Assembly (NCBI RefSeq): GCF_025354735.1
Contig: NZ_JANXMI010000094.1
Location: forward strand, 1 to 36,676
Length of the DNA: 36,676 nucleotides
Direction of reading: 5' to 3'
Source: Rugamonas sp.
GTDB taxonomy: Bacteria > Pseudomonadota > Gammaproteobacteria > Burkholderiales > Burkholderiaceae_D
Part shown: positions 8,883 to 16,300 of the stretch, piece after piece
Layout: the number at the start of each line of letters is the position of its first letter
Numbering within the stretch: position 1 is the stretch's first letter
Notes under the pieces: generated by a model
What the model saw: the letters and a program-made list of their open reading frames with translations, nothing else
Told to the model about the DNA's origin: nothing
The model's database searches: none
Position numbers and translations under genes: made by a program

Positions 8883-9065
8883 ATGGACACCTACATCGTC
8901 GAAGTCTTCATCAAGGACGCCAGCGGCGCCCGCAAATTCACGTGGGAAGGCGAGGCCGCCAACCAGGCCGCCGCCGAGGAGCTGGCCGAAGGCGCGGCGC
9001 TGGAAGACGCCAACGCCAAGGGCGTGCGCGGCGAGGCGACGGTCGAAATCATCTCGGCCGCCTGA
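8883..9065 (+). CDS. Small soluble protein of unknown function (60 residues)
   Basis: A short acidic protein beginning MDTYIVEVFIKDASGARKF and ending VEIISAA, with an Ala/Glu-rich helix between: a beta-alpha-beta pattern. AAGGAA sits at a proper distance before the ATG and the gene follows the DoxX-like gene after 19 bases, which supports a real, probably co-transcribed gene. I cannot name a family. It converges with the hydrolase gene; a small hairpin CCGAC-tgtctc-GTCGG (9068-9083) lies in the gap. Confidence 0.7.
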   Translation: MDTYIVEVFIKDASGARKFTWEGEAANQAAAEELAEGAALEDANAKGVRGEATVEIISAA

Positions 9066-9103
9066 TTCCGACTGTCTCGTCGGCCCCGTCGTCAGCTTCC
9101 GCT

Positions 9104-9802
9104 TCAGCTTAAGTGCAGCTTGAAAAACGCCGCCGTGCGGCTGTTGGCCAGCGTCGCGGCGGCGGCATCGTAATGATTGCCGTCGGGGCGGGCGAAGGCG
9201 TGGTTGCAGCCGGGATAAGTGTGCAGCTCGACATGGGGATTGGCGCCCAGCGCGGCGTTGATGGCCGCTTGCGCCTCCTTGCCGATGTACTCGTCCTCGC
9301 CGGCCAGGTGATAGAGCAGGGGCCGCTTGATGGCGCCGGCTTCGGCCACATACTTTTCGGTGGCGCCGCCGTAGTAGGCGACGAAGGCGTCGGCGTCGGC
9401 GCGGGCGGCCGTCAGATAAGTCATCAAGCCGCCCAGGCAATAGCCGGTCACGCCGACCTTGCCCGAGGCGCCCGCCAGCGTGCGCGCGGCGGCGACGGTG
9501 GCGGCGATATCCCGGGCGCCGCGATCGAAGTCGTAGGCGGTGTATAGCGCGAAGCCCTTGGCCCAGTCGCCCTCGCTTTTTTCCGACATATACAGTCCCG
9601 GCTCGGCGCGCCAGAACAAGTCCGGGCAGACCGCGATGTAGCCGGCCGCCGCGTAGGCGTAGGCGATGCTGCGGATGCCGGCGTTGACGCCGAAAATCTC
9701 CTGGATCACGACGACGACCGGCGCCGCCTGGGTGATGCCGGGGAGGGCGACGTAGCAGTCGAAGCTGCCGTCGGCGGTGTGGACGGTGAGGCGGTTGCTC
9801 AT
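9104..9802 (-). CDS. Dienelactone hydrolase family protein
   Basis: A 232-residue cytoplasmic alpha/beta hydrolase of the dienelactone hydrolase (ClcD) family, which opens lactone rings in aromatic degradation and related substrates. The nucleophile is the cysteine of GYCLGG (C122), with D170 in LAGEDEYIG and H201 in GCNHAF completing the triad, and E35 in VVIQEIFGVN, the residue that activates the cysteine. Length is typical (about 230-240). The start ATG has GGAG seven bases upstream. It is divergent from a LysR gene that probably regulates it. No aromatic-ring-cleavage genes are nearby, so the natural substrate is open; it could be a generalist carboxylesterase. Confidence 0.9.
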   Translation of the reverse strand: MSNRLTVHTADGSFDCYVALPGITQAAPVVVVIQEIFGVNAGIRSIAYAYAAAGYIAVCPDLFWRAEPGLYMSEKSEGDWAKGFALYTAYDFDRGARDIAATVAAARTLAGASGKVGVTGYCLGGLMTYLTAARADADAFVAYYGGATEKYVAEAGAIKRPLLYHLAGEDEYIGKEAQAAINAALGANPHVELHTYPGCNHAFARPDGNHYDAAAATLANSRTAAFFKLHLS

Positions 9803-9841
9803 GGTATTCTCCAGTGCCTGCTCGGCGTGATGAGGAGGTCC

Positions 9842-9946
9842 ATGTTAAACCGAAACGGCGCGCCCGAAACCGACCACACCACGGCAGCGCCGCACAGCGG
9901 CTTTGCGAAAATGCGCCGCCCCGCCCGTCACCCACCGCGAGCATAA
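9842..9946 (+). CDS. Possible 34-residue leader ORF coupled to the LysR gene
   Basis: AGGAGG (9833-9838) is followed three bases later by an ATG that opens a 34-codon frame (MLNRNGAPETD to HPPRA). Its TAA stop overlaps the LysR start as TAATG. The LysR ATG has no clear ribosome site of its own, so the leader could deliver ribosomes to it. The spacing after AGGAGG is short and the peptide is basic and unremarkable; this is a proposal from signal geometry, not homology. Confidence 0.4.
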   Translation: MLNRNGAPETDHTTAAPHSGFAKMRRPARHPPRA

Positions 9947-10827
9947 TGACGACCGATTTCGACTGGAACGATATCCCGCTGATCCTGTCGCTGGCCCGCA
10001 GCGGCAGCATGAGCGCCACCGGCCGCGCGCTCGGCCTGAACACGTCCACCGTCAGCCGCCGCCTGGCCGCCGCCGAAAAGGCGCTGGCGCTGCGCCTGTT
10101 CATCCGCGACAACACGCGCTACCAGCTGACCGACGCCGGCCGCGTCTTCGTCGAATATGGCGAAGCGGTGTACGGCAATGTGCACGACATGCTGACGGCA
10201 TCGACCCGGCAAGCGCAGGCCATCGCCGGCACCGTGCGCGTCACCGCCATCGACTTCCTGCTCGACTACTGGCTGATGGCGCATCTGCCGGCGCTGCAAG
10301 CGCAGCACCCGCAATTGCAGCTGCAACTGACGGCCAACAACGGCAACCTGTCCTTCACCCGGCGCGAGGTCGACCTCGCGCTGCGGCTGTCGAAGCCGGA
10401 CGCCGACGCCGCCCTGGTGATGCGCAAGCTGGGCCAGTTCAGCTACGCCGTCTACGGCCACGCGCGCCACGCCGGGCTGGCGCGGGCCGACTGGGGCCGC
10501 CACGGCTGGATAGGCTACGACGACACGCTGGCCCATCTGCCGGAAATGGCGTGGATCGCCGGCCTGTCGCCGCGGCCGCCGTGGTCCCTGCGGGTCAACA
10601 GCCTGAGCACGATGGTGCGCGCCTGCCGCGAGGGCGTCGGCCTGGCGTTGCTGCCGTGCCTGATCGGCCAGCAGGAAGGCTTGACGCGGCTGGCGCCGCA
10701 GCAGGAATTGCACCGGGAATTGTGGCTGCTCAGCCATCGCGACGCCGGCTCCATCGCCCGCTTCAAGCTCGTGGCCGAGTGGCTGACCGGCCTGTACGCC
10801 GACAGCGTCGCGCGCCTGTGCGGCTGA
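9946..10827 (+). CDS. LysR-family transcriptional regulator
   Basis: A 293-residue regulator. The winged helix-turn-helix is at about 7-65 (IPLILSLARSGSMSATGRAL, STVSRRLAAAEKALALRLF) and is followed by the linker helix and a periplasmic-binding-protein-like effector domain (from about 93, IAGTVRVTAIDFLLDYWL). The start is the ATG of MTTDFDWND because LysR homology begins there; a GTG 44 codons upstream is in frame but adds an Arg-rich stretch. It is divergent from the dienelactone hydrolase gene, the usual arrangement for a LysR activator of that gene. The TAATG overlap with a leader ORF suggests coupled translation. Confidence 0.9.
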   Translation: MTTDFDWNDIPLILSLARSGSMSATGRALGLNTSTVSRRLAAAEKALALRLFIRDNTRYQLTDAGRVFVEYGEAVYGNVHDMLTASTRQAQAIAGTVRVTAIDFLLDYWLMAHLPALQAQHPQLQLQLTANNGNLSFTRREVDLALRLSKPDADAALVMRKLGQFSYAVYGHARHAGLARADWGRHGWIGYDDTLAHLPEMAWIAGLSPRPPWSLRVNSLSTMVRACREGVGLALLPCLIGQQEGLTRLAPQQELHRELWLLSHRDAGSIARFKLVAEWLTGLYADSVARLCG

Positions 10828-11000
10828 AACGGGCGCGGCGGCGCCATCGAGCCCACAAGTACGCTACCGGTATGCGGACCGTGGTATCGTCGGCGGCGCT
10901 GTGCTTTCGGTAACGATTATTTCTTTTTGATAATGATGTCACGGCGGCGTCACAAACGCTGGCTATCATGGCGACCATCCGTTATCGAACAAGGTCCGCC

Positions 11001-12239
11001 GTGGAGTTCAACGCATCCCGCTTGCATTTACCCCGTTTCCGCCAGTCGGTGGCGGCCGACCTGTGCGTCGACACGGTTTCGGTCGCCTCCGACGCCAGCA
11101 ACTTCGCCGTGCTCGAACTGTTCACCGAGCGGCGCGACCTGATGAGCCTGCCCGTCATCGAGCATGAACGGCCGATAGGCCTCATCAGCCGCAACATCTT
11201 CATGTCGCAGATGTCCAAGCCGTTTTACCACGAGGTCTACGGCAAGAAGAGCTGCATCGCCTTCATGGACAAGGAGCCGCTGATCGTCGATGCGGCCATG
11301 AGCATCGAAGACCTGACCTTCCGCGCCGTCGAATCGGGCGAAAAGGCGCTGGCCGACGGCTTCATCATCACCCGCGACGGCGCGCTCGACGGCGTCGGCT
11401 TCGGCCTGCAACTGATGAACGTCGTCGCCAATATGCAGGCCGAAAAAAACCGCCAGATCATGCACAGCATCGACTACGCCAGCGTGATCCAGCGCGCGCT
11501 GCTGCGCACCTCGCGCGCGGCGCTATCGGCCGCGCTGGCCGACGCCGAATTGATCTGGCAGCCGCGCGACGTCGTCGGCGGCGATTTTTATTATTTCGCC
11601 AGCTACCCGGACGGCTGGTTCGCCGCCATCGCCGACTGCACCGGCCACGGCGTGCCGGGCGCCTTCATGACGCTGATATCGTCGTCGACCCTGGCGCAGG
11701 CCTTGCAGCAACTGGGTCCGCGCGATCCGGCCGCGCTGATCGGGGAAGTGAGCCGCGGCGTCAAGACCATGCTGGGCCAGACCGACGGCCGCCGGCCGGC
11801 GGACCATCAGCAGCCCGAATCGAACGATGGCATGGACGCCGCCTTTTTGTGGTTCGACGCCGCCAGCCGCCAGCTCACCTTCGCCGGCGCCAAACTGTCG
11901 CTGCTCATGCTCACGCCCGACGCCGACGCCGTGCAAGCCATCGACAGCGAGCGCATGGGCGTCGGCTATGTCGACACGCCGCCCGACTTCATCTGGACCA
12001 ACAAGACCATCACGGTGGCGCCGGGCAGCCTGCTGTTCATCACCACCGACGGCCTGGTCGACCAGATCGGCGGCCACAAGGATATCGCCTACGGCAAGCG
12101 CCGCATCCGCGACCAGCTGCTGGCGCAGCGCGCCGCGCCGGCGGCCCAGGTGAGCGCCGCGCTGCTGGCCGACTTCCAGCAGTGGCAGGGCGCGCAGCCG
12201 CGGCGCGACGACCTGACCTTTTTCTGTTTCCGTCCCTAA
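11001..12239 (+). CDS. siaA: SiaA-type PP2C/SpoIIE phosphatase with CBS-like N-terminus
   Basis: Predicted phosphatase of a Sia-type switch: it removes the phosphate that SiaB puts on SiaC. The C-terminal half is a PP2C-like SpoIIE domain with WQPRDVVGGDFYYF (metal Asp about 195), IADCTGHGVPGAFMT (metal Asp about 212), TTDGLVDQIGG and the final RRDDLTFFCF. The N-terminal 145 residues look like a CBS pair (LMSLPVIEHERPIGLISRN; DGFIITRDGALDGVGFGLQL). No transmembrane segment is present, whereas Pseudomonas SiaA is a membrane protein with a periplasmic sensor and HAMP domain. GTG at 11001 is preferred because AAGG lies six bases before it; an ATG at 10968 is in frame without a ribosome site. It begins siaABCD, and the 173 bases before it hold no gene. 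Confidence 0.82.
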   Translation: MEFNASRLHLPRFRQSVAADLCVDTVSVASDASNFAVLELFTERRDLMSLPVIEHERPIGLISRNIFMSQMSKPFYHEVYGKKSCIAFMDKEPLIVDAAMSIEDLTFRAVESGEKALADGFIITRDGALDGVGFGLQLMNVVANMQAEKNRQIMHSIDYASVIQRALLRTSRAALSAALADAELIWQPRDVVGGDFYYFASYPDGWFAAIADCTGHGVPGAFMTLISSSTLAQALQQLGPRDPAALIGEVSRGVKTMLGQTDGRRPADHQQPESNDGMDAAFLWFDAASRQLTFAGAKLSLLMLTPDADAVQAIDSERMGVGYVDTPPDFIWTNKTITVAPGSLLFITTDGLVDQIGGHKDIAYGKRRIRDQLLAQRAAPAAQVSAALLADFQQWQGAQPRRDDLTFFCFRP

Positions 12240-12255
12240 GCATCCAGGAGCCGCT

Positions 12256-12813
12256 TTGCTTTACGAAGAATTCAACGAGTTTTGGCAGGTCGCGCGCAAG
12301 CGCCACATCATCTTTTTTTACGTCGGCTATTTTTCGCAGCACGTCGTCGCCGCCATATCGGAAACCATCAAGGCGCGCCTGGACACGGCCGGCGCGGCCG
12401 GTCCGACGCGGCGCCGCATCTTCTCGTCCTTCGTCGAAATGTCGCAGAACATCATGCACTATTCGTCGGACACGCTGACGTCGGACGAACTGCAGGAAAA
12501 CCAGATGCGGCGCGGCTCCTTCTGCATCGGCATGCGCGGCGACAGCTTCTTCCTGCTGTGCGCCAATCCGGTGTCGACCGAGAACGTGGAAAAGATCCGC
12601 GCCCGCCTCGAGCCGCTGCACACCATGACCATCGATGAAATCAAGAGCGCATATAAAAAAGCGCTGCGCGACGAAACGCCGCAAGACAGCAAAGGCGCCG
12701 GCCTCGGTTTCCTGACCATGGCGCGCGACGCCAGCGAGCCGCTGGAATTTGAATTTGTAAAAGAAGCCCACGATCCACAGACCACGGTGTTCTGCATCAA
12801 AGCTATCATCTGA
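12256..12813 (+). CDS. siaB: SiaB-type protein kinase (DUF6272)
   Basis: Predicted kinase that phosphorylates SiaC. In 185 residues it shows GHKL-type ATP-site features: EMSQNIMHYS (N-box, Asn65 and His68) and KGAGLGFLTMARDA (G-box, about 146-159). This is the pattern of the SiaB/DUF6272 family, which is distinct from classical Ser/Thr kinases. The start codon is TTG: AGGAG (12246-12250) lies exactly five bases upstream and no ATG or GTG is nearby, so the ribosome site fixes the start. It follows siaA by 16 bases and precedes siaC by 14, so all are one transcript. The rare start may lower kinase output relative to its partners. Confidence 0.85.
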   Translation: MLYEEFNEFWQVARKRHIIFFYVGYFSQHVVAAISETIKARLDTAGAAGPTRRRIFSSFVEMSQNIMHYSSDTLTSDELQENQMRRGSFCIGMRGDSFFLLCANPVSTENVEKIRARLEPLHTMTIDEIKSAYKKALRDETPQDSKGAGLGFLTMARDASEPLEFEFVKEAHDPQTTVFCIKAII

Positions 12814-12827
12814 AGAGACGACACGAC

Positions 12828-13217
12828 ATGGAACCATTGTTCATTACCGCTTCGCCGACGTCGCCCGAAATCGACTTCCGCTTCCACCAGAACACGCTGT
12901 CGATCAAGGGCGAGTCCTACCCCGAAAACGCGGCCGCCTTTTACGGCCCGCTGATCGACAAGGTGCGCCTCTACCTGGCCCGCTGCGAGCTCGCCGACAT
13001 CACCGTCAACGTGTCGCTGGCCTACTTCAACAGCTCCAGCACGAAGATGTTGTTCACGCTGTTCGAAGCGCTCAACGACGCCGCCGTCGCCGGCAACCAG
13101 GTGCGCCTGAACTGGTATCACGACGTCGACGACGACACCATCCTCGAATTCGGCCAGGAGTTGCAGGACGATTTCGGCGCGCTCGATTTTTGCGACCATC
13201 CGGTCGTGAGCAACTGA
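12828..13217 (+). CDS. siaC: SiaC-type phosphoswitch protein (DUF1987)
   Basis: A 129-residue protein of the SiaC/DUF1987 family. In Pseudomonas the unphosphorylated form binds the diguanylate cyclase SiaD and activates it, while SiaB phosphorylation of a threonine releases it. Here ITASPTSPEIDF and GESYPENAAAFYGPLID are the conserved N-terminal half, and SLAYFNSSSTKMLFTLFE (about 63-80) holds the phosphosite region; S69-S71 and T72 are the candidate residues, though alignment is needed to choose. The ATG is 14 bases after siaB and the stop is eight bases before siaD, consistent with stoichiometric co-expression. Confidence 0.88.
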   Translation: MEPLFITASPTSPEIDFRFHQNTLSIKGESYPENAAAFYGPLIDKVRLYLARCELADITVNVSLAYFNSSSTKMLFTLFEALNDAAVAGNQVRLNWYHDVDDDTILEFGQELQDDFGALDFCDHPVVSN

Positions 13218-13225
13218 CGCGGCCC

Positions 13226-13936
13226 ATGAGCGAGCCGGATCTGTTTGAAGCGGAGAGCGCGGCGCTGGCCCGCGCCAGGGCCACGCACGACGACGCCGAC
13301 GCCGGCGCGCCCGAGACGCGGCGCGTGCTCGGCGAGCTGCTGGCGCATTACGAACGCCTGATGCGCGAGACGCGACGGCTGATCCGCCGCAGCGACCGCG
13401 CCGAGCGCGATATGAACCAGCTCAATTGCCAGCTGCATGAACTGGCCGGCCAGCTCGAATACCGCGCCACCCACGACCCGCTGACCGGCGCGCTCAATCG
13501 CGGCGCCGTCATCGAGCACGCGTCGGATTGTCTGGAACAGGGCGACGTGGCGCTGATCGTGCTCGATATCGACCACTTCAAGCAGGTGAACGACGACTTC
13601 GGCCACCCGGCCGGCGACGCCGTGATCCAGGCCGTGGTGCAGTGCCTGAACGGGCTGCTGGGCGGCGAGGTGGCCATCGGCCGCGTCGGCGGCGAGGAGT
13701 TTTCCGTGGTGTGGCCGACGGCGTCGGCCGATGACGCGGCCGGCGTCGGCCAGCGCATCTGCGACGCCATCGCCGGCGCCGGCTTTGCCGCGCCCATCGA
13801 CCGCGCCGTCACGGCCAGCGTCGGCGTGAGCTGGAACCGGCGCGGCGACAGCTTCGACCAGGCCTATGGCCGCGCCGACGAGGCGCTGTACCAGGCCAAG
13901 CGCGCTGGCCGCAATTGCGTGCGGCTGGCGGCTTGA
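13226..13936 (+). CDS. siaD: SiaD-type diguanylate cyclase (GGDEF domain)
   Basis: The output enzyme of the Sia switch, making c-di-GMP from two GTP. Residues about 30-78 form a coiled coil (HYERLMRETRRLIRRSDRAE), the likely SiaC-binding stalk; the GGDEF domain starts at THDPLTGALNR (about 82) with the active-site loop RVGGEEF (about 153-159) and ends with DEALYQAKRAGRN. The RxxD inhibitory site expected nine residues before GGEEF is replaced by GGEV, so product inhibition through that site is probably absent. Length is 236 residues with no membrane segment. The ATG at 13226 is chosen over a TTG twelve codons upstream that overlaps siaC. The gene converges with the ene-reductase gene 40 bases away. 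Confidence 0.88.
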   Translation: MSEPDLFEAESAALARARATHDDADAGAPETRRVLGELLAHYERLMRETRRLIRRSDRAERDMNQLNCQLHELAGQLEYRATHDPLTGALNRGAVIEHASDCLEQGDVALIVLDIDHFKQVNDDFGHPAGDAVIQAVVQCLNGLLGGEVAIGRVGGEEFSVVWPTASADDAAGVGQRICDAIAGAGFAAPIDRAVTASVGVSWNRRGDSFDQAYGRADEALYQAKRAGRNCVRLAA

Positions 13937-13976
13937 TCGCGGGTTAGCTGCCACCACCACCGCACTGATTTTTCGC

Positions 13977-15089
13977 TCAGCGCGCGCCGAAGCTGGTGCC
14001 GCTGATCAGGTTGGGATACTCGCGCGGGGCGGCGCGCCAGTACGGCGGCGCGGCCGTGACGGTGGCGCCCAGCTCGGCGGCGGCGTGCCACGGCCAGCGC
14101 GGGTTGTACAGCATGGCGCGCGCCAGCGCGACGAAGTCGGCATGGCCGGCGGCGATGATGTCCTCGGCCTGCTGCGCTTGCGTAATCAGTCCCACCGCGA
14201 TGGTGGTCACTCCCGTCGCTTCCTTGATCGCCTGCGCGAACGGCACCTGGTAGCCGGCGCCGATGGTGATCTTTTGCCGCGGCGAGATGCCGCCGGACGA
14301 GGCGTCGATCCAGTCCACGCCGCGTGCCTTGAGCACTTTGGCGAAGGCGATGGTCTGTTCCAGATCCCAGCCGCCGTCGATCCAGTCGGTGGCCGACACT
14401 TTCACCCCCAGCGGCATGGCGGCCGGCAGCACGGCGCGCACGGCGTCGTACACTTCGAGCGGGAAGCGCATGCGGTTTTCCAGCGAGCCGCCGTAGTCGT
14501 CGCCGCGCTCGTTGGCGATCGGCGAGAGGACCTGGTGCAGCAGATAGCCGTGCGCGGCGTGCAGTTCCAGGCCGTCGACGCCGAGCCGCACGGCGCGCTG
14601 GGCGGCGGCGACGAAGGCGTTGCGGATGCGTATCATGCCGACCCGGTCGAGCGCCCGGGGTGGCGCTTCGCCCGCCATCTGCGGCAGCGCGGACGGCGCG
14701 TCGGTCGGCCAGCCGCCGTCGGCCGGCAGGATTTGCTGGCCGCCTTCCCAGGGCACGTGGCTCGATGCCTTGCGGCCGGCGTGGCTCAGTTGCATGATGA
14801 CGCGGATGGGCGAGAACTGCCGTACCGCGCTCAGTACCGGTATCAAGGCCGATTCGGTGCGCTCGTCCCACAGGCCCAGATCGCCCGGCGTGATGCGTCC
14901 GCCCGGCTCGACCGCCGTCGCTTCGATGAACAGGGCGCCCGCGCCGGAGGCGGCCATGCTGCCGAGGTGGATGGTGTGCCACGGCGTCGGCTGGCCGTCG
15001 ACGGCCCAGTACTGGCACATCGGCGAGACGACGATGCGGTTGGGCAGCGTGAGCTTGCCGAGCTGGTGCGGGGAGAACAGTGCGCTCAT
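13977..15089 (-). CDS. YqjM-type NADPH-dependent flavin ene-reductase (old yellow enzyme)
   Basis: A 370-residue FMN-dependent TIM-barrel enzyme that reduces activated C=C bonds (enals, enones, nitro-olefins). Features of the thermophilic-like (YqjM/NamA) subclass are VSPMCQY near residue 25, whose Cys tunes the flavin, LELHAAHGYLLHQVLSP with the paired substrate-binding histidines, DDYGGSLENRMRFPLEV, and the FMN-phosphate site near VALARAMLYNPRWPWHA. The ATG is selected at the start of homology (MSALFSPHQLGKL); a longer open frame adds 26 unrelated codons. It is divergent from a LysR gene with a dyad between them. It belongs to a different subclass from the NemA-like enzyme at 21.6-22.7 kb. 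Confidence 0.92.
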   Translation of the reverse strand: MSALFSPHQLGKLTLPNRIVVSPMCQYWAVDGQPTPWHTIHLGSMAASGAGALFIEATAVEPGGRITPGDLGLWDERTESALIPVLSAVRQFSPIRVIMQLSHAGRKASSHVPWEGGQQILPADGGWPTDAPSALPQMAGEAPPRALDRVGMIRIRNAFVAAAQRAVRLGVDGLELHAAHGYLLHQVLSPIANERGDDYGGSLENRMRFPLEVYDAVRAVLPAAMPLGVKVSATDWIDGGWDLEQTIAFAKVLKARGVDWIDASSGGISPRQKITIGAGYQVPFAQAIKEATGVTTIAVGLITQAQQAEDIIAAGHADFVALARAMLYNPRWPWHAAAELGATVTAAPPYWRAAPREYPNLISGTSFGAR

Positions 15090-15161
15090 GGTGGTTTCCG
15101 GTGGTGGGGGATCGATGCCCTCAGTGTACGAGGCTCTTAAAATCGGAAAAATAGTCTCGCG

Positions 15162-15178
15162 GTCCAAACATAGTGGAC
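15162..15178. promoter_or_regulatory. Dyad in the ene-reductase/LysR divergent promoter
   Basis: GTCCA-aacatag-TGGAC is a 17-base symmetrical element in the 207-base region between the divergent ene-reductase and LysR genes, 73 bases from the reductase start and about 120 from the LysR start. Size and place fit a LysR operator; the exact T-N11-A form is not present. Confidence 0.4.
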
Positions 15179-15296
15179 GCCGCCATCCGCAATGCGGGGC
15201 GGCGGGGAAAATGGTGGGCGCCCCTTACGCTGCGCGAAAAACCGGCTAAGATGGCGGATATATCGGACGAGTATGTCCATCAACAGATTAGGTGCT

Positions 15297-16181
15297 ATGG
15301 ATAGTTTAAGCGGCATTTCGATGTTTGTGTTGGTCGCGGAAACGCGCAGTTTTACCAAGGCCGGGCAGCAGTTCGGCGTATCGTCGTCGGCGGTGGGCAA
15401 GAGCATCGCGCGCATGGAGGAGCGGCTGGCGGTGCGGCTGTTCCACCGCAGCACGCGCAGCATCACGCTGACGGCCGAGGGCGCGCTGTTCCTGGAGCGC
15501 TGCCGGCGCATCCTCGGCGAGGTCGAGGCGGCCGAGGCCGAATTGTCGGAGGTGGCGGGCTCGCCGCGCGGGCGCCTGCGGGTCAGCACGCCACAGCTGT
15601 TGGGGCTGATGATGCCGACGCTAGACCTGTTCATGCAGAATTATCCCGACATCGCGCTCGACGTCGACCTGTCGGACCGCATGGTGGACGTGATCGAGGA
15701 GGGTTTCGACGCCGTGATCCGCACCGGCGAGCAGCACGATTCGCGCCTGACCGCGCGCCGCCTGGGCGCGTGCCGCCAGGTGATGGTGGCCTCGCCCGAG
15801 TATCTGGCGCAGCGCGGCGTGCCGTCCCACCCGCGCGAACTGGCCCAGCATCCCTGCCTGCTGCACAAGTTCCCCGCCACGGGCAAGCTGGAGCGCTGGC
15901 CTTTTTTGCTGGCCGACGACGAACCCGAGCCGGTATTGCAGGAGCGGCTGACCTGCAACACCATCGAGGCGCTCACCCATGCCGTCAAGCAACACAAGGG
16001 CATCGCCTTTTTGCCGACCTTTATCGTGCGCGACGAACTCGCCAGCGGCCAGCTGGTGACGGTGATGGACGAGTTCCTCGACAAGACGGTGACGTTCTGG
16101 GTCTTGTGGCCGGCCAGCCGGTACGCCTCGCCGAAGTTGCGCGTATTCATAGATTTCTTGCAGCAGAATTTGCGCATCTAG
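15297..16181 (+). CDS. LysR-family regulator, divergent from the ene-reductase gene
   Basis: A 294-residue LysR protein. Residues 1-60 are the winged helix-turn-helix (FTKAGQQFGVSSSAVGKSIA, then MEERLAVRLFHRSTRSITLT), with basic residues in the recognition helix as usual. The effector domain starts near 92 (RGRLRVSTPQLLGLMMPTLD). It belongs to the large subgroup that commonly sits beside oxidoreductase genes. An ATG eight codons upstream (MSINRLGA) is in frame; I prefer the later one because it matches the paralogue at 17497 (both begin MDSLS). It probably controls the divergent ene-reductase gene and its own expression. The downstream Gfo gene is 119 bases away. Confidence 0.92.
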   Translation: MDSLSGISMFVLVAETRSFTKAGQQFGVSSSAVGKSIARMEERLAVRLFHRSTRSITLTAEGALFLERCRRILGEVEAAEAELSEVAGSPRGRLRVSTPQLLGLMMPTLDLFMQNYPDIALDVDLSDRMVDVIEEGFDAVIRTGEQHDSRLTARRLGACRQVMVASPEYLAQRGVPSHPRELAQHPCLLHKFPATGKLERWPFLLADDEPEPVLQERLTCNTIEALTHAVKQHKGIAFLPTFIVRDELASGQLVTVMDEFLDKTVTFWVLWPASRYASPKLRVFIDFLQQNLRI

Positions 16182-16300
16182 CCCTTGCCCGGGAGTATAG
16201 CGGACTTAAACGTCCTGTATGTTCGGATATTCAGCATATTTATTCCTGAGCGTTTTATCTCTACACTGACTTCATTCTGTTCAACTTGAAGGAGTCGGTT

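Noticed and set aside
13977..15167. Upstream extension of the YqjM-type ene-reductase by 26 codons
   Set aside because: The extra residues have no homology and the downstream ATG fits the family start.
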